A stretch of DNA of 11,976 bases from positions 1 through 11,976 of the forward strand of contig CALEZJ010000411.1 of assembly GCA_937927885.1 (NCBI GenBank). Reading direction: 5' to 3'. The DNA comes from an uncultured Paracoccaceae bacterium (lineage in GTDB: Bacteria > Pseudomonadota > Alphaproteobacteria > Rhodobacterales > Rhodobacteraceae). The notes beneath the pieces are model-generated. The model was not told the origin of the DNA. It worked only from the letters and a program-made list of their open reading frames with translations, and did not search any database. Of this stretch, positions 1 to 6,628 are shown piece by piece (positions within the stretch are counted from its first letter, which is position 1; the number at the start of each line of letters is the position of its first letter). The position numbers and the translations under genes are program-made.

Positions 1-791
1 GCCTTGATCAGCGCCAGCACCAGCACCACGGCCAGGTTCGGACCCAGCAGCGGCAGGGTGATGCGCCAGAACACGCGGGCGGGGGGGGTCGCGTCCATTT
101 CGGCGGCCTCGTAGAGGTCTTTCGGGATCGCCTGCAGGCCCGCCAGCAGGATCAGGGTGAAAAAGCCCATATGCGCCCAGGTGCTGACCCCCACGGCGGC
201 GGCGAAGGCATAAAAGCGGTCGTTCAGCCAGACCACCGGATTGCCGCCAAAGGTGGTGACGATCAGGTTCAGCAATCCGTCCCGTTGCAGGATCCAGCGC
301 CAGATCAGGCCGACCACCACGGGCGAGAGCAGCACGGGAAAGAAGAACACGGCGCGGAAGAAGCCGCGGCCGGCGATGTTGCGGTTCAGGATCAGCGCGG
401 TGATCATCGAGACGGTCACCATCAGGCTGACCTGGAAGGTCACGAAGATCGTGGTGTTGCGCACCGCGGTCCAGAACTGGTCCTCGCGGCAGGACAGCGG
501 TTCAAGGTAGTTGCGGCAGTCGAGGAGGCGCCCGTATTGCTCGGGGCCGACATAGCGCCGGTCGCCCAGAAGGATTTCCGCCCCGCCGGTCAGCGAATAG
601 GCGAAGTTCAGGATCAGCGGGATGATGACGAACACCCCGAAGACCGCCATGTTGGGCAGAAGGAAGAGGGCGATCATCCCCCCCGTGCCCGTGCGCCGCT
701 GCCACAGGCGCAGCACCGGGTCCAGCACCCGGGCGATCAGGACGAGCGGTGAGGTCACCGCCCGTCCCAGCAGGGTTGCGATCCCTGCCAT
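1..791 (-). CDS. Sugar ABC transporter permease, MalF type (3' end cut by window edge)
   Basis: Inner-membrane permease subunit of a carbohydrate ABC importer. 263 complete residues are visible and roughly 30 C-terminal residues are probably missing beyond the left edge, given about 290-300 for the family. Hydrophobic segments lie near residues 38-62, 107-135, 143-165 and 193-219, with another starting at about 251. The cytoplasmic loop that contacts the ATPase (EAA loop) is at about 228-247 and reads EAAEMDATPPARVFWRITLP; the usual glycine after the aspartate is alanine here. The loop between the first two membrane segments is long and carries two cysteines (C92, C101). The ATG at 791 lies three bases after the stop of the binding-protein gene and has only a weak ribosome binding site, so translational coupling is likely. 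The partner permease and the ATPase should lie to the left. Family assignment is firm; the substrate is inferred from the operon. Confidence 0.93.
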   Translation of the reverse strand, partial: MAGIATLLGRAVTSPLVLIARVLDPVLRLWQRRTGTGGMIALFLLPNMAVFGVFVIIPLILNFAYSLTGGAEILLGDRRYVGPEQYGRLLDCRNYLEPLSCREDQFWTAVRNTTIFVTFQVSLMVTVSMITALILNRNIAGRGFFRAVFFFPVLLSPVVVGLIWRWILQRDGLLNLIVTTFGGNPVVWLNDRFYAFAAAVGVSTWAHMGFFTLILLAGLQAIPKDLYEAAEMDATPPARVFWRITLPLLGPNLAVVLVLALIK

Positions 792-794
792 GTG

Positions 795-2060
795 TCAGCG
801 CGCCGCCGCGACCTGGTCGGCGATGTCGCGGTCGATCAGTTCGCGGGCCTGCTCCAGCGTGATCTCGCCGGCCATGACCTGGCTGATGCGGGTGACCAGA
901 GCACCGTAATAGGTGTTGGCCCAGCGCCAGGCGGGCAGGGCGTCGGCGGCGGGCAGGGTTTCGCCCGAGGCCTCGACAAAGCGCGACAGGGCAGGCGGCA
1001 CGTTCGGGTCGGCCGACTGGAAGTTCAGCCCGCCGGCCGCGACGATCCCGGCATGCGCGGGCAGGAACAGCGTGCGCTCGGTGAATTCGCGCACCACGGG
1101 TTCCGAGGCGAGGTAATCCATCACCCGCGCCACCGCCTCGGGGTGCTGGGTATAGCGCACGGCGACCAGTGCCGCGCCCCCCGCAAGGCCCGAGCAACCC
1201 GCCGTGCCGCAGGGCGAGCCGATGGCGACCCAGTCAAACGCATCGCCGATCTTGGTCGATAGGTTCGCCACCTGCCACGAGCCCGAATAGTAGAACGGGA
1301 TCTGGGCGTTGGCGAAATCGTCGGCGGCGGCGCGGTAGGTGGTGCCGGCGGCCGAAACCCAGGTGTCGGGCAGCATCAGACCCTGTGCGGTCCAGTCTAC
1401 CAGACGACTGGCAAAGGCCATCGTGCCCTCGTCGACCGGGGCGGGCAGGCCGTCCTCGCCGATGTAATTGGCACCGAACGAGGCATTCGGGCCGGAAATG
1501 CGGTGGCCCGAGCGGTCGATGGCAAAGGCGGCCGGCAGGCCCTGGCTGACCATCACCTGACGGCTGGCCTCGATCCATTCATCCCAGGTGGCGCCCCGGC
1601 CCGGCAATTCGACGCCCGCCTGTTCGAACAGCGTCGCATTGGCAAAGCCGCCGACCAGCGTGAGCTGCGTCATGAAGCCGGGGATCGCGTCGGACCCGTC
1701 GGGGCGCATCCAGTCGAACCGGTCGCCAAAGTTGGTGTCCCAATAGGTCGCGTCGGCGACATAGGGGCGAAGGTCCAGCCAGTGCTCGGCCTGCGCCTTG
1801 AGGTTGGTCACCCGCGCGATGTCCGGCCCGGTGCCCGAGGCCAGTTGCACCGGCAGTTGTTCCTGGATCACCTGATAGGCGACATTGTCCAGCACCACGT
1901 CGATGTCCGGGTTCGCGGCCTCGAACCGCGACAGGAGGTCGGCGATCACCTCGCCCTCGACCCCGTCCGAATACCACATCACCCGCACCTGCGTCTGCTG
2001 CGCTGCCGCGCTGCCCGCGACCAGCGCCAGAACCGAGGCGCACATCCAGATTTTCTTCAT
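795..2060 (-). CDS. ABC transporter sugar-binding protein, family 1, secreted
   Basis: Periplasmic solute-binding protein of the same importer, 421 residues, a normal length for family 1 binding proteins. Residues 1-20 form a Sec signal peptide: MKK, a hydrophobic core, then GSAAA with cleavage expected before QQTQ. The mature start (VRVMWYSDGVEGEVIADLLSRF) and the motif ASGTGPDIARV near 78 are typical of the maltose/oligosaccharide binding fold. The start at 2060 was chosen because an in-frame extension to 2201 would bury the signal peptide, and because a strong GGAGGAAGA ribosome site lies at 2064-2072. A CGTAGC motif in the C-terminal half could form a disulfide in the periplasm. The gene follows the 828-residue protein by 49 bases containing a hairpin and precedes the permease by three bases. 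The ligand is not readable from sequence; neighbours suggest an oligosaccharide containing uronic acid. Confidence 0.95.
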   Translation of the reverse strand: MKKIWMCASVLALVAGSAAAQQTQVRVMWYSDGVEGEVIADLLSRFEAANPDIDVVLDNVAYQVIQEQLPVQLASGTGPDIARVTNLKAQAEHWLDLRPYVADATYWDTNFGDRFDWMRPDGSDAIPGFMTQLTLVGGFANATLFEQAGVELPGRGATWDEWIEASRQVMVSQGLPAAFAIDRSGHRISGPNASFGANYIGEDGLPAPVDEGTMAFASRLVDWTAQGLMLPDTWVSAAGTTYRAAADDFANAQIPFYYSGSWQVANLSTKIGDAFDWVAIGSPCGTAGCSGLAGGAALVAVRYTQHPEAVARVMDYLASEPVVREFTERTLFLPAHAGIVAAGGLNFQSADPNVPPALSRFVEASGETLPAADALPAWRWANTYYGALVTRISQVMAGEITLEQARELIDRDIADQVAAAR

Positions 2061-2063
2061 CCG

Positions 2064-2072
2064 TCTTCCTCC
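2064..2072 (-). promoter_or_regulatory. Strong ribosome binding site for the sugar-binding protein
   Basis: The minus strand reads GGAGGAAGA, with the GGAGG core seven bases before the ATG at 2060. It decides the start codon and fits the high protein output expected of a periplasmic binding protein. Confidence 0.75.
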
Positions 2073-2080
2073 CGTTTCAC

Positions 2081-2095
2081 GGGGCCATCGGCCCC
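2081..2095 (-). other. GC-rich stem-loop ahead of the binding-protein gene
   Basis: A perfect 6-base stem (GGGGCC / GGCCCC) with a 3-base loop sits in the 49-base gap between the 828-residue gene and the binding-protein gene. On the minus strand no run of T follows it, so it is a poor intrinsic terminator. Such hairpins in sugar-transport operons often mark an mRNA processing or stabilisation point that raises binding-protein transcript relative to upstream enzymes. That role is inference. Confidence 0.4.
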
Positions 2096-2109
2096 TGTCC
2101 TGCCTCCCC

Positions 2110-4596
2110 TCAGAGCGGGCCGCGCGGCAGGATTTCGCGCGTCCCCTCCACACTCGTCGTCTGGGGCGACAGGTGCCGCCCCTCGGCCTCGATGCGGCCA
2201 TCGGGCCGCATCGTCACCGGGCCGTAATCGGGGTCCTCCACCACGATCACGCCATTCTTGTCCTCGCGCAGGCCCAGCCCGGCAAAGCGGGCGGCAAAGG
2301 CGGCCGCGTCGCCGTGCAGCGCGGTCGAGCCCAGCCGCACCAGCCACCAGCCCTCGCGCCCGGCCAGCCGCAGTTCGTGCCCTGCCGTGGGGCCCAGCGT
2401 CACGAGGTCCAGCGTGCCCGAGCCGCGCAGCATCAGATGCGCGCCCCCGGCCTGCGCCAGCGCGGTGTTGCCTGCGACCCGGGCGGTGTCGAAATCGGGC
2501 GCCGGGAACCATGCATGGGTGAAGTCGGGCTGCGGCGCGACCCCGCTGAAGCGCACCAGCGCAAGGTCGCGGTATTGCTGCACGCGCGGCACCGAGGCCG
2601 AACCGCCCCAATAGGAGGGTCGGCCATAGCCCGAATGGATGACCTCGCCCGGATGGTTGATCCAGACCTGCGCCGCCGGATTCGGCCCCAGACGGGCGTG
2701 GATCAGGGTTTCCTGATAGCCCCAGTCGCCCCAGCGATAGGCCATGGCGCTGCCCATCGCGTGATCGGCGTTTTTGTGGTGGTAAAGCCGGGCGAAACAG
2801 CCCTCGCCCTGCGCGAAAAGCCATTCCTGGGCCTGATCGCCGGTCAGGCTGGCGCGGGCGCGCAGATCCTCGAGCGTCAGGCCATGGTCACGAAGGCACA
2901 GCGCCAGTTGCGGGGTGGCGTGAAAGCGCGCGCCAAAGCTGCCGGTGCCCCACAGAAGGCGCCCGATGGCCGAGAGTTCCAGCGTGGTCGTGCCCCTGAG
3001 CGTGTGTTCATAGCTGCGTCCCTGCGCCGCCGTCAGCACGCCCTGATGCGCCGAATTGGCGACGATCTCGACCAGACGGGCGATGCCGCGCCCGGCGCGG
3101 GCGCGCAGGCCGGCGTCGGGCGACAGCGCGAAGATCGCGGTCAGTCCTTTGAGGTCGATGGGGAAATAGGGGGCGGAATTGAATTCGGCCATTTCCCATT
3201 GTTCGAAATGGTCGAACCAGGCGTTCAGCCGTTGCGCCCCGACGCGCGATTGCTCGGCGCCTGTGCGGCCTGAGCGAACGAAGGTCGCCTCGGGCAGGAG
3301 CGCGCCGCCCAGATGCGCGGCGGTATGGAACAGAAGCGCGTGGTTTTCCGAGAAATACCATTGCACGTCGTTGCCCGGCTCATCCATCCAGTAGCGATAG
3401 CCCAGAATGGTCCGGTCGATGCGGGCGCAGAAGTCCGGCCCCAGCAGGTCGGGCCAGCGCATCCGGCACCACAAGAGCGGCACCAGCGCGAAATCCGCGC
3501 AATCCCAGCAATCGTCGATGCGGGTGAGGGCGGCGGCAATCATCGCGCGGGTTTCGGCCCCGCCGTCGCCCAGCGCGAGGCGGGCGATGGCGGTGACAGT
3601 GTCGGCCTCGCCGCCTGCGGCCACGGCGCGCAGGGTTTCAAGGATGCGCGCGTCTTGCGAGGCCGGGGCGGGGCCCTGTTTGCCGGCATGGGCGATTTCG
3701 GTGCCCAGCACGCGGGTGGCGGTAAAGCCCTGGGCACTGAGGCGCACCACCACATGGCGAAAATCGCCGGGCAGGTCGTTGGCGTTGCCAAGGTCGATGG
3801 TCTGCGTGTCGGGGGTCAGGTCGCGGTGGATCGGCGGGAAGGGATCGTGCGACATGAAATCGCCCTCGATCCGGATTTCGGCCTGTGCCGAAATCCCGAG
3901 GGGGGCGGGCAGGTGCAGGGTGACGGCAACGCCGTCATGGGTCGAGCGCGGGATGTGCAGGGTTTCCAGCGCGCGCTCGATCGCCTCGGCCTGGGCCTGC
4001 GAGCAGGCCACCGGGATGGCCTGATCGGCGGCGGGACCCGAGAGGTAGTCGAGCTGGATGTAGAAGCGCGTGTCGCGCTCGGCGAGGTCGTCGAAGAAGA
4101 TCTCGATCCGGTTCTCGCCCGCGCGCAGGTCCACCTCGCCCTCGACCGCGCCCTCGAAGTTGCGGATGTAGGCAGCGGAATGCAGCACCTCGGCGCCGTT
4201 CACGCGCAAGATCGCGCCGCCGCAGGTGGAGAGCCTGAGGCGCGCCTTGCCCGGGGCCTTTGCGCGGATCAGCGTCTCGGCCCTTGCGGCAAGGCGGGTG
4301 GCGCGAAACCAGAAGCCGGAAAGGTCGAGGCGCGGCGAGCCAAAGCCCAGCCAGACCGTCTGAGGCGTGCCGGTTGCGCGTTCGTCGGGGCGCTTGCCCC
4401 GGTATTCGGCGGCGAAATCGGTGCGGCAGGGGTATTCGTGCGGGATGAAGTTCTTGTCCTTGGTCAGGAAGAAGAACGGGTCCATCGCCCCCGCCATCGG
4501 GCGCTCGGGCACGTCAAAGCGCGCCTCGGTGACGCTGGAATGGCGCCACAGGGTGACGGGTTGGCCGGCGGCGAGAGGGCGGGAAAGGCGCGTCAT
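2110..4596 (-). CDS. Uncharacterised 828-residue protein, candidate cytoplasmic glycan lyase or hydrolase
   Basis: I do not recognise a named family. There is no signal peptide or membrane segment, so it is probably cytoplasmic. Residues about 75-190 look like a beta-sandwich resembling carbohydrate-binding jelly rolls (ILRVNGAEVL, then DLRAGENRIEIFFDD). Residues about 310-600 look helical with tryptophan/acid-rich motifs, as in alpha/alpha-toroid glycan enzymes: DDCWDCADF (361-369), WYFSENHALLFHTAAHLGG (413-431) and WEMAEFNSAPYFPIDLKGL (467-485). Residues about 600-680 hold a histidine/aromatic stretch (YHHKNADH at 605-612, VWINHPGE at 644-651, GYGRPSYWGG at 656-665), and the C-terminus looks beta-rich. 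The layout recalls heparinase II/III-like and related lyases, but I see no exact family signature. The ATG overlaps the kduI stop (ATGA), so it is translated with kduI. Operon context with GH105 and KduI argues for a role in making or cutting unsaturated uronide oligomers. An accessory glycosidase is the main alternative. Confidence 0.85.
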   Translation of the reverse strand: MTRLSRPLAAGQPVTLWRHSSVTEARFDVPERPMAGAMDPFFFLTKDKNFIPHEYPCRTDFAAEYRGKRPDERATGTPQTVWLGFGSPRLDLSGFWFRATRLAARAETLIRAKAPGKARLRLSTCGGAILRVNGAEVLHSAAYIRNFEGAVEGEVDLRAGENRIEIFFDDLAERDTRFYIQLDYLSGPAADQAIPVACSQAQAEAIERALETLHIPRSTHDGVAVTLHLPAPLGISAQAEIRIEGDFMSHDPFPPIHRDLTPDTQTIDLGNANDLPGDFRHVVVRLSAQGFTATRVLGTEIAHAGKQGPAPASQDARILETLRAVAAGGEADTVTAIARLALGDGGAETRAMIAAALTRIDDCWDCADFALVPLLWCRMRWPDLLGPDFCARIDRTILGYRYWMDEPGNDVQWYFSENHALLFHTAAHLGGALLPEATFVRSGRTGAEQSRVGAQRLNAWFDHFEQWEMAEFNSAPYFPIDLKGLTAIFALSPDAGLRARAGRGIARLVEIVANSAHQGVLTAAQGRSYEHTLRGTTTLELSAIGRLLWGTGSFGARFHATPQLALCLRDHGLTLEDLRARASLTGDQAQEWLFAQGEGCFARLYHHKNADHAMGSAMAYRWGDWGYQETLIHARLGPNPAAQVWINHPGEVIHSGYGRPSYWGGSASVPRVQQYRDLALVRFSGVAPQPDFTHAWFPAPDFDTARVAGNTALAQAGGAHLMLRGSGTLDLVTLGPTAGHELRLAGREGWWLVRLGSTALHGDAAAFAARFAGLGLREDKNGVIVVEDPDYGPVTMRPDGRIEAEGRHLSPQTTSVEGTREILPRGPL

Positions 4597-5459
4597 TTCA
4601 GATCCTTGATCGCCACGGGCGACACATCCTGGTAAATCTGGTTCTCTCCGGTCATGCCCCAGACAAAGGCATAGGGCCCGGTGCCCGCCCCCATATGGAT
4701 CGACCAGGCGGGCGACAGGATCGCATCGCCCGAGGCCACCATCAGGTGGCGCGTGTTGTCGGGGCGGCCCATCAGGTGAACCACGCGGTCCTCATCGGCC
4801 ATGTCGAAGTAAAGATACGCCTCCATCCGGCGTTCGTGCAGATGGGGGGGCATGGTGTTCCAAACATTGCCCGGCGCCGGGTCGGTGATGCCCATCAGGA
4901 GCAGGCACGAGGGCGCCACCTCGGGGTGGATGTACATGCGCAGGGTGCGCAGGCTGGCGCGGGAGGAGTCGCCAAAGGTCAGGGGTTTGGATTGCGCCTG
5001 TGTGATCAGCCGGTGCGGCAGGCTGGCCCCGGCGGGAACCGAGTTCAGGTAGAACATCGCCGGGTGCGACGGGTCGTCCGAGGCAAGCATGACCTCTTGC
5101 GCGCCGCGTCCGACATAGAGCACATCGCGCGGCGCAAGCCGGTAGGTCGCGCCGTCCACGGTGATCGTGCCGGGATGATGGCCCAGATTGGCGATGCCGG
5201 ATTCGCGCGCGTCGTGGAAATGCGTCGCCCCCACCGGGGCCCCGTCGCCGATGGCGATGGGGGAGAGGGTCGGCACGATGCCGCCCAGCACCATGCGGTC
5301 GACATGGGTATAGGCCATGCGCGCCTGTCCGGGCTGAAAGAGCCCCTCGACCATGTATTCGGCGCGCAGATCGGCGGTTTTCATGCCGTCCATGGCGGCG
5401 GGCGAGCCGCCGTATCGGGTGGTCCAGGTGGTGACGGGTGTGGTCATCGGTTCGGTCAT
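4593..5459 (-). CDS. kduI: 5-keto-4-deoxyuronate isomerase (4-deoxy-L-threo-5-hexosulose-uronate ketol-isomerase)
   Basis: Cytoplasmic zinc-dependent cupin enzyme (EC 5.3.1.17). It converts 4-deoxy-L-threo-5-hexosulose uronate, the linear form of the unsaturated uronate released by lyases and unsaturated glucuronyl/galacturonyl hydrolases, into 3-deoxy-D-glycero-2,5-hexodiulosonate, which KduD reduces to 2-keto-3-deoxygluconate. The protein is 288 residues against about 278 in E. coli. Metal ligands are visible as H206, H208 and E213 in PPHLHERRMEAYLYF and H255 in AWSIHMG; their 2, 5 and 42 residue spacing equals that of H196, H198, E203 and H245 in E. coli KduI. The start at 5459 was chosen because it forms an ATGA overlap with the GH105 stop; a second ATG four codons on is possible, and an in-frame extension to 5483 is unlikely. 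No kduD is seen nearby. Confidence 0.96.
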   Translation of the reverse strand: MTEPMTTPVTTWTTRYGGSPAAMDGMKTADLRAEYMVEGLFQPGQARMAYTHVDRMVLGGIVPTLSPIAIGDGAPVGATHFHDARESGIANLGHHPGTITVDGATYRLAPRDVLYVGRGAQEVMLASDDPSHPAMFYLNSVPAGASLPHRLITQAQSKPLTFGDSSRASLRTLRMYIHPEVAPSCLLLMGITDPAPGNVWNTMPPHLHERRMEAYLYFDMADEDRVVHLMGRPDNTRHLMVASGDAILSPAWSIHMGAGTGPYAFVWGMTGENQIYQDVSPVAIKDLK

Positions 5460-6529
5460 CGGCTCAGGGCCTCGGTCAGGCACAGGATGGCGAGCGACTG
5501 GCCGTAACCCGTCGGCTGCACCGGAATGTCGCGGTAGAATTGCAGGTCATGGCCCATGCGGGTGCCGTAAGAGACCCCGCCAACGACGCCGTCGGCGCCG
5601 ATCTGGCCCAGCACATAGTCCAGCCCCCGCCGCCCCGCCGCCGCTGCGGCCGGTCCGGCATGACCCTTGCGCGCGGCCTTCATCAGCCCATAGGCGATGC
5701 CGGCCGTGGCGCTGGTTTCCTTGTACGAGGTCGGATCGTCGAGCAGCGTGCGCCAGGCGCCGTCCTCGGTCTGCAAGGGCAGGAGGGCGTCGATCTGCGC
5801 GGCCAGCACGCCCCCCAGAAAGCGGGCGATGGCGGGGTCGAGCGTGCAGAGGTCGGGCAGGTCGGCCAGCCCCGCCGTGATCCAGGCGTTTCCGCGTGCC
5901 CAGCGGGCGCGGGCGAAATTGTCGCGCCGCGCAAAGCTCCAGCCGTGGAACCACAGGCCGGTTCCCGGATCGGCCAGATAGCGGGTGTGGACCAGGAACT
6001 GGTGCTGTGCCTCGTCGACCAGCGCGCGCTGGCCGCTCGCCTCGCCATACGAGGCCAGAAACAGCGCCACCATGAAGAGCGTGTCGTCCCACAGTTCGCC
6101 GTCGTTGATCCTGTCCGACACATCGTGCTGAAAGCCGCCTTCGGCGGTGCGGGGGGCGGTGGTGATCACGCGCTCGGCCCAGTCCTGCAGCATCGGCTGC
6201 CAGCGCGGATCGCGGGTGCGCGCCCAGAGCAGGCTGAGCGCCAGCATCGGCGCGGTGGTGTTCACGTTGAGCCCGGGCAGGCCGCGCTGGCGGTGGGTGT
6301 CGAACCAGGATTCGAGCATCGCCTGCAAGCGGGCATCCCCGGTCTGCATCCAGAGCCGCGCGAGGCCGTAAAGCCCCACGCCCTGCGGCCATTCCCAACT
6401 GGAAAAGCTGATGTAATCGCCCTTGGTGCCGTCGAGGTTGGGTTCATCGAACCGTCCGGCATCGGTCAGCGCGGTCAGCCCGGTCACCAGGCGCTGCAGC
6501 GTCGCCCGGATCTGCGAATCGTCGGTCAT
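5456..6529 (-). CDS. GH105 unsaturated glucuronyl/rhamnogalacturonyl hydrolase (YteR/YesR type)
   Basis: Cytoplasmic six-hairpin (alpha/alpha)6-barrel hydrolase, 357 residues against about 370 for the family. Such enzymes hydrate the C4=C5 double bond of a terminal unsaturated uronic acid and thereby release it from an oligosaccharide. Family motifs visible are SSWEWPQGVGLYGLARLW (43-60), GLNVNTTAPMLALSLLWA (86-103), ELWDDTLFMVALFLA (145-159), WARGNAW (210-216), and GAWRTLLDDPTSYKETSATA (257-276). D149 in WDDTLFM aligns with the catalytic aspartate (D143 of YteR, D149 of GH88 UGL). No signal peptide is present. The ATG at 6529 is set by GGAGGA at 6535-6540; the long in-frame extension upstream crosses the regulatory gap and the LacI gene. 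It is the first gene of the operon and faces the LacI regulator. Specificity (galacturonyl-rhamnose or glucuronyl substrates) cannot be read; GH88 is a less likely alternative. Confidence 0.94.
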   Translation of the reverse strand: MTDDSQIRATLQRLVTGLTALTDAGRFDEPNLDGTKGDYISFSSWEWPQGVGLYGLARLWMQTGDARLQAMLESWFDTHRQRGLPGLNVNTTAPMLALSLLWARTRDPRWQPMLQDWAERVITTAPRTAEGGFQHDVSDRINDGELWDDTLFMVALFLASYGEASGQRALVDEAQHQFLVHTRYLADPGTGLWFHGWSFARRDNFARARWARGNAWITAGLADLPDLCTLDPAIARFLGGVLAAQIDALLPLQTEDGAWRTLLDDPTSYKETSATAGIAYGLMKAARKGHAGPAAAAAGRRGLDYVLGQIGADGVVGGVSYGTRMGHDLQFYRDIPVQPTGYGQSLAILCLTEALSR

Positions 6530-6569
6530 GGTCGTCCTCCCCGCGCCGACGATAGAAGGAAGAAAATCA

Positions 6570-6595
6570 TTTGCAACTCTTGCAAAAATTTTGCA
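6570..6595. promoter_or_regulatory. Putative LacI-family operator: two overlapping inverted repeats in the divergent promoter region
   Basis: This AT-rich patch in GC-rich surroundings holds TTTGCAA-CTC-TTGCAAA (6570-6586, perfect 7-base arms, 3-base spacer) and TGCAAAA-A-TTTTGCA (6581-6595, perfect 7-base arms, 1-base centre). The two share the middle half-site, giving three TTGCA-type half-sites in 26 bases. It sits between the GH105 start and the LacI gene, where autoregulated operators of this family usually lie. On the minus strand TTGCAA at 6571-6576 could serve as a -35 box with TATCGT (6549-6554) as -10 at 16 bases, so binding would block the operon promoter; that promoter call is weak. 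The repeats are certain; the regulator that binds them is inferred. Confidence 0.72.
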
Positions 6596-6618
6596 GATTT
6601 CGGGTCGATGACCTGGCC

Positions 6619-6623
6619 GGAGG
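6619..6623 (+). promoter_or_regulatory. Ribosome binding site favouring a GTG start for the LacI regulator
   Basis: GGAGG lies five bases before the GTG at 6629. The upstream in-frame ATG at 6608 has no comparable site, which is why GTG is preferred. Confidence 0.55.
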
Positions 6624-6628
6624 GGCAC

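Noticed and set aside
81..88. Run of eight G on the plus strand within the permease gene, a possible phase-variation tract or frameshift
   Set aside because: The reading frame through it encodes the expected EAA-loop sequence (DATPPARVFW), so the gene is intact and the run is ordinary for this GC content.
1885..4635. Large plus-strand open frames over the binding-protein and 828-residue genes
   Set aside because: These are antisense shadows without recognisable motifs; the minus-strand genes have signal peptide, family motifs, ribosome sites and coupled starts.
5438..6628. Long in-frame open extension upstream of the LacI regulator on the plus strand
   Set aside because: It lies antisense to the GH105 and kduI genes and crosses the divergent regulatory gap. 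Its translation has no domain-like sequence; it is open only because of high GC and codon bias.
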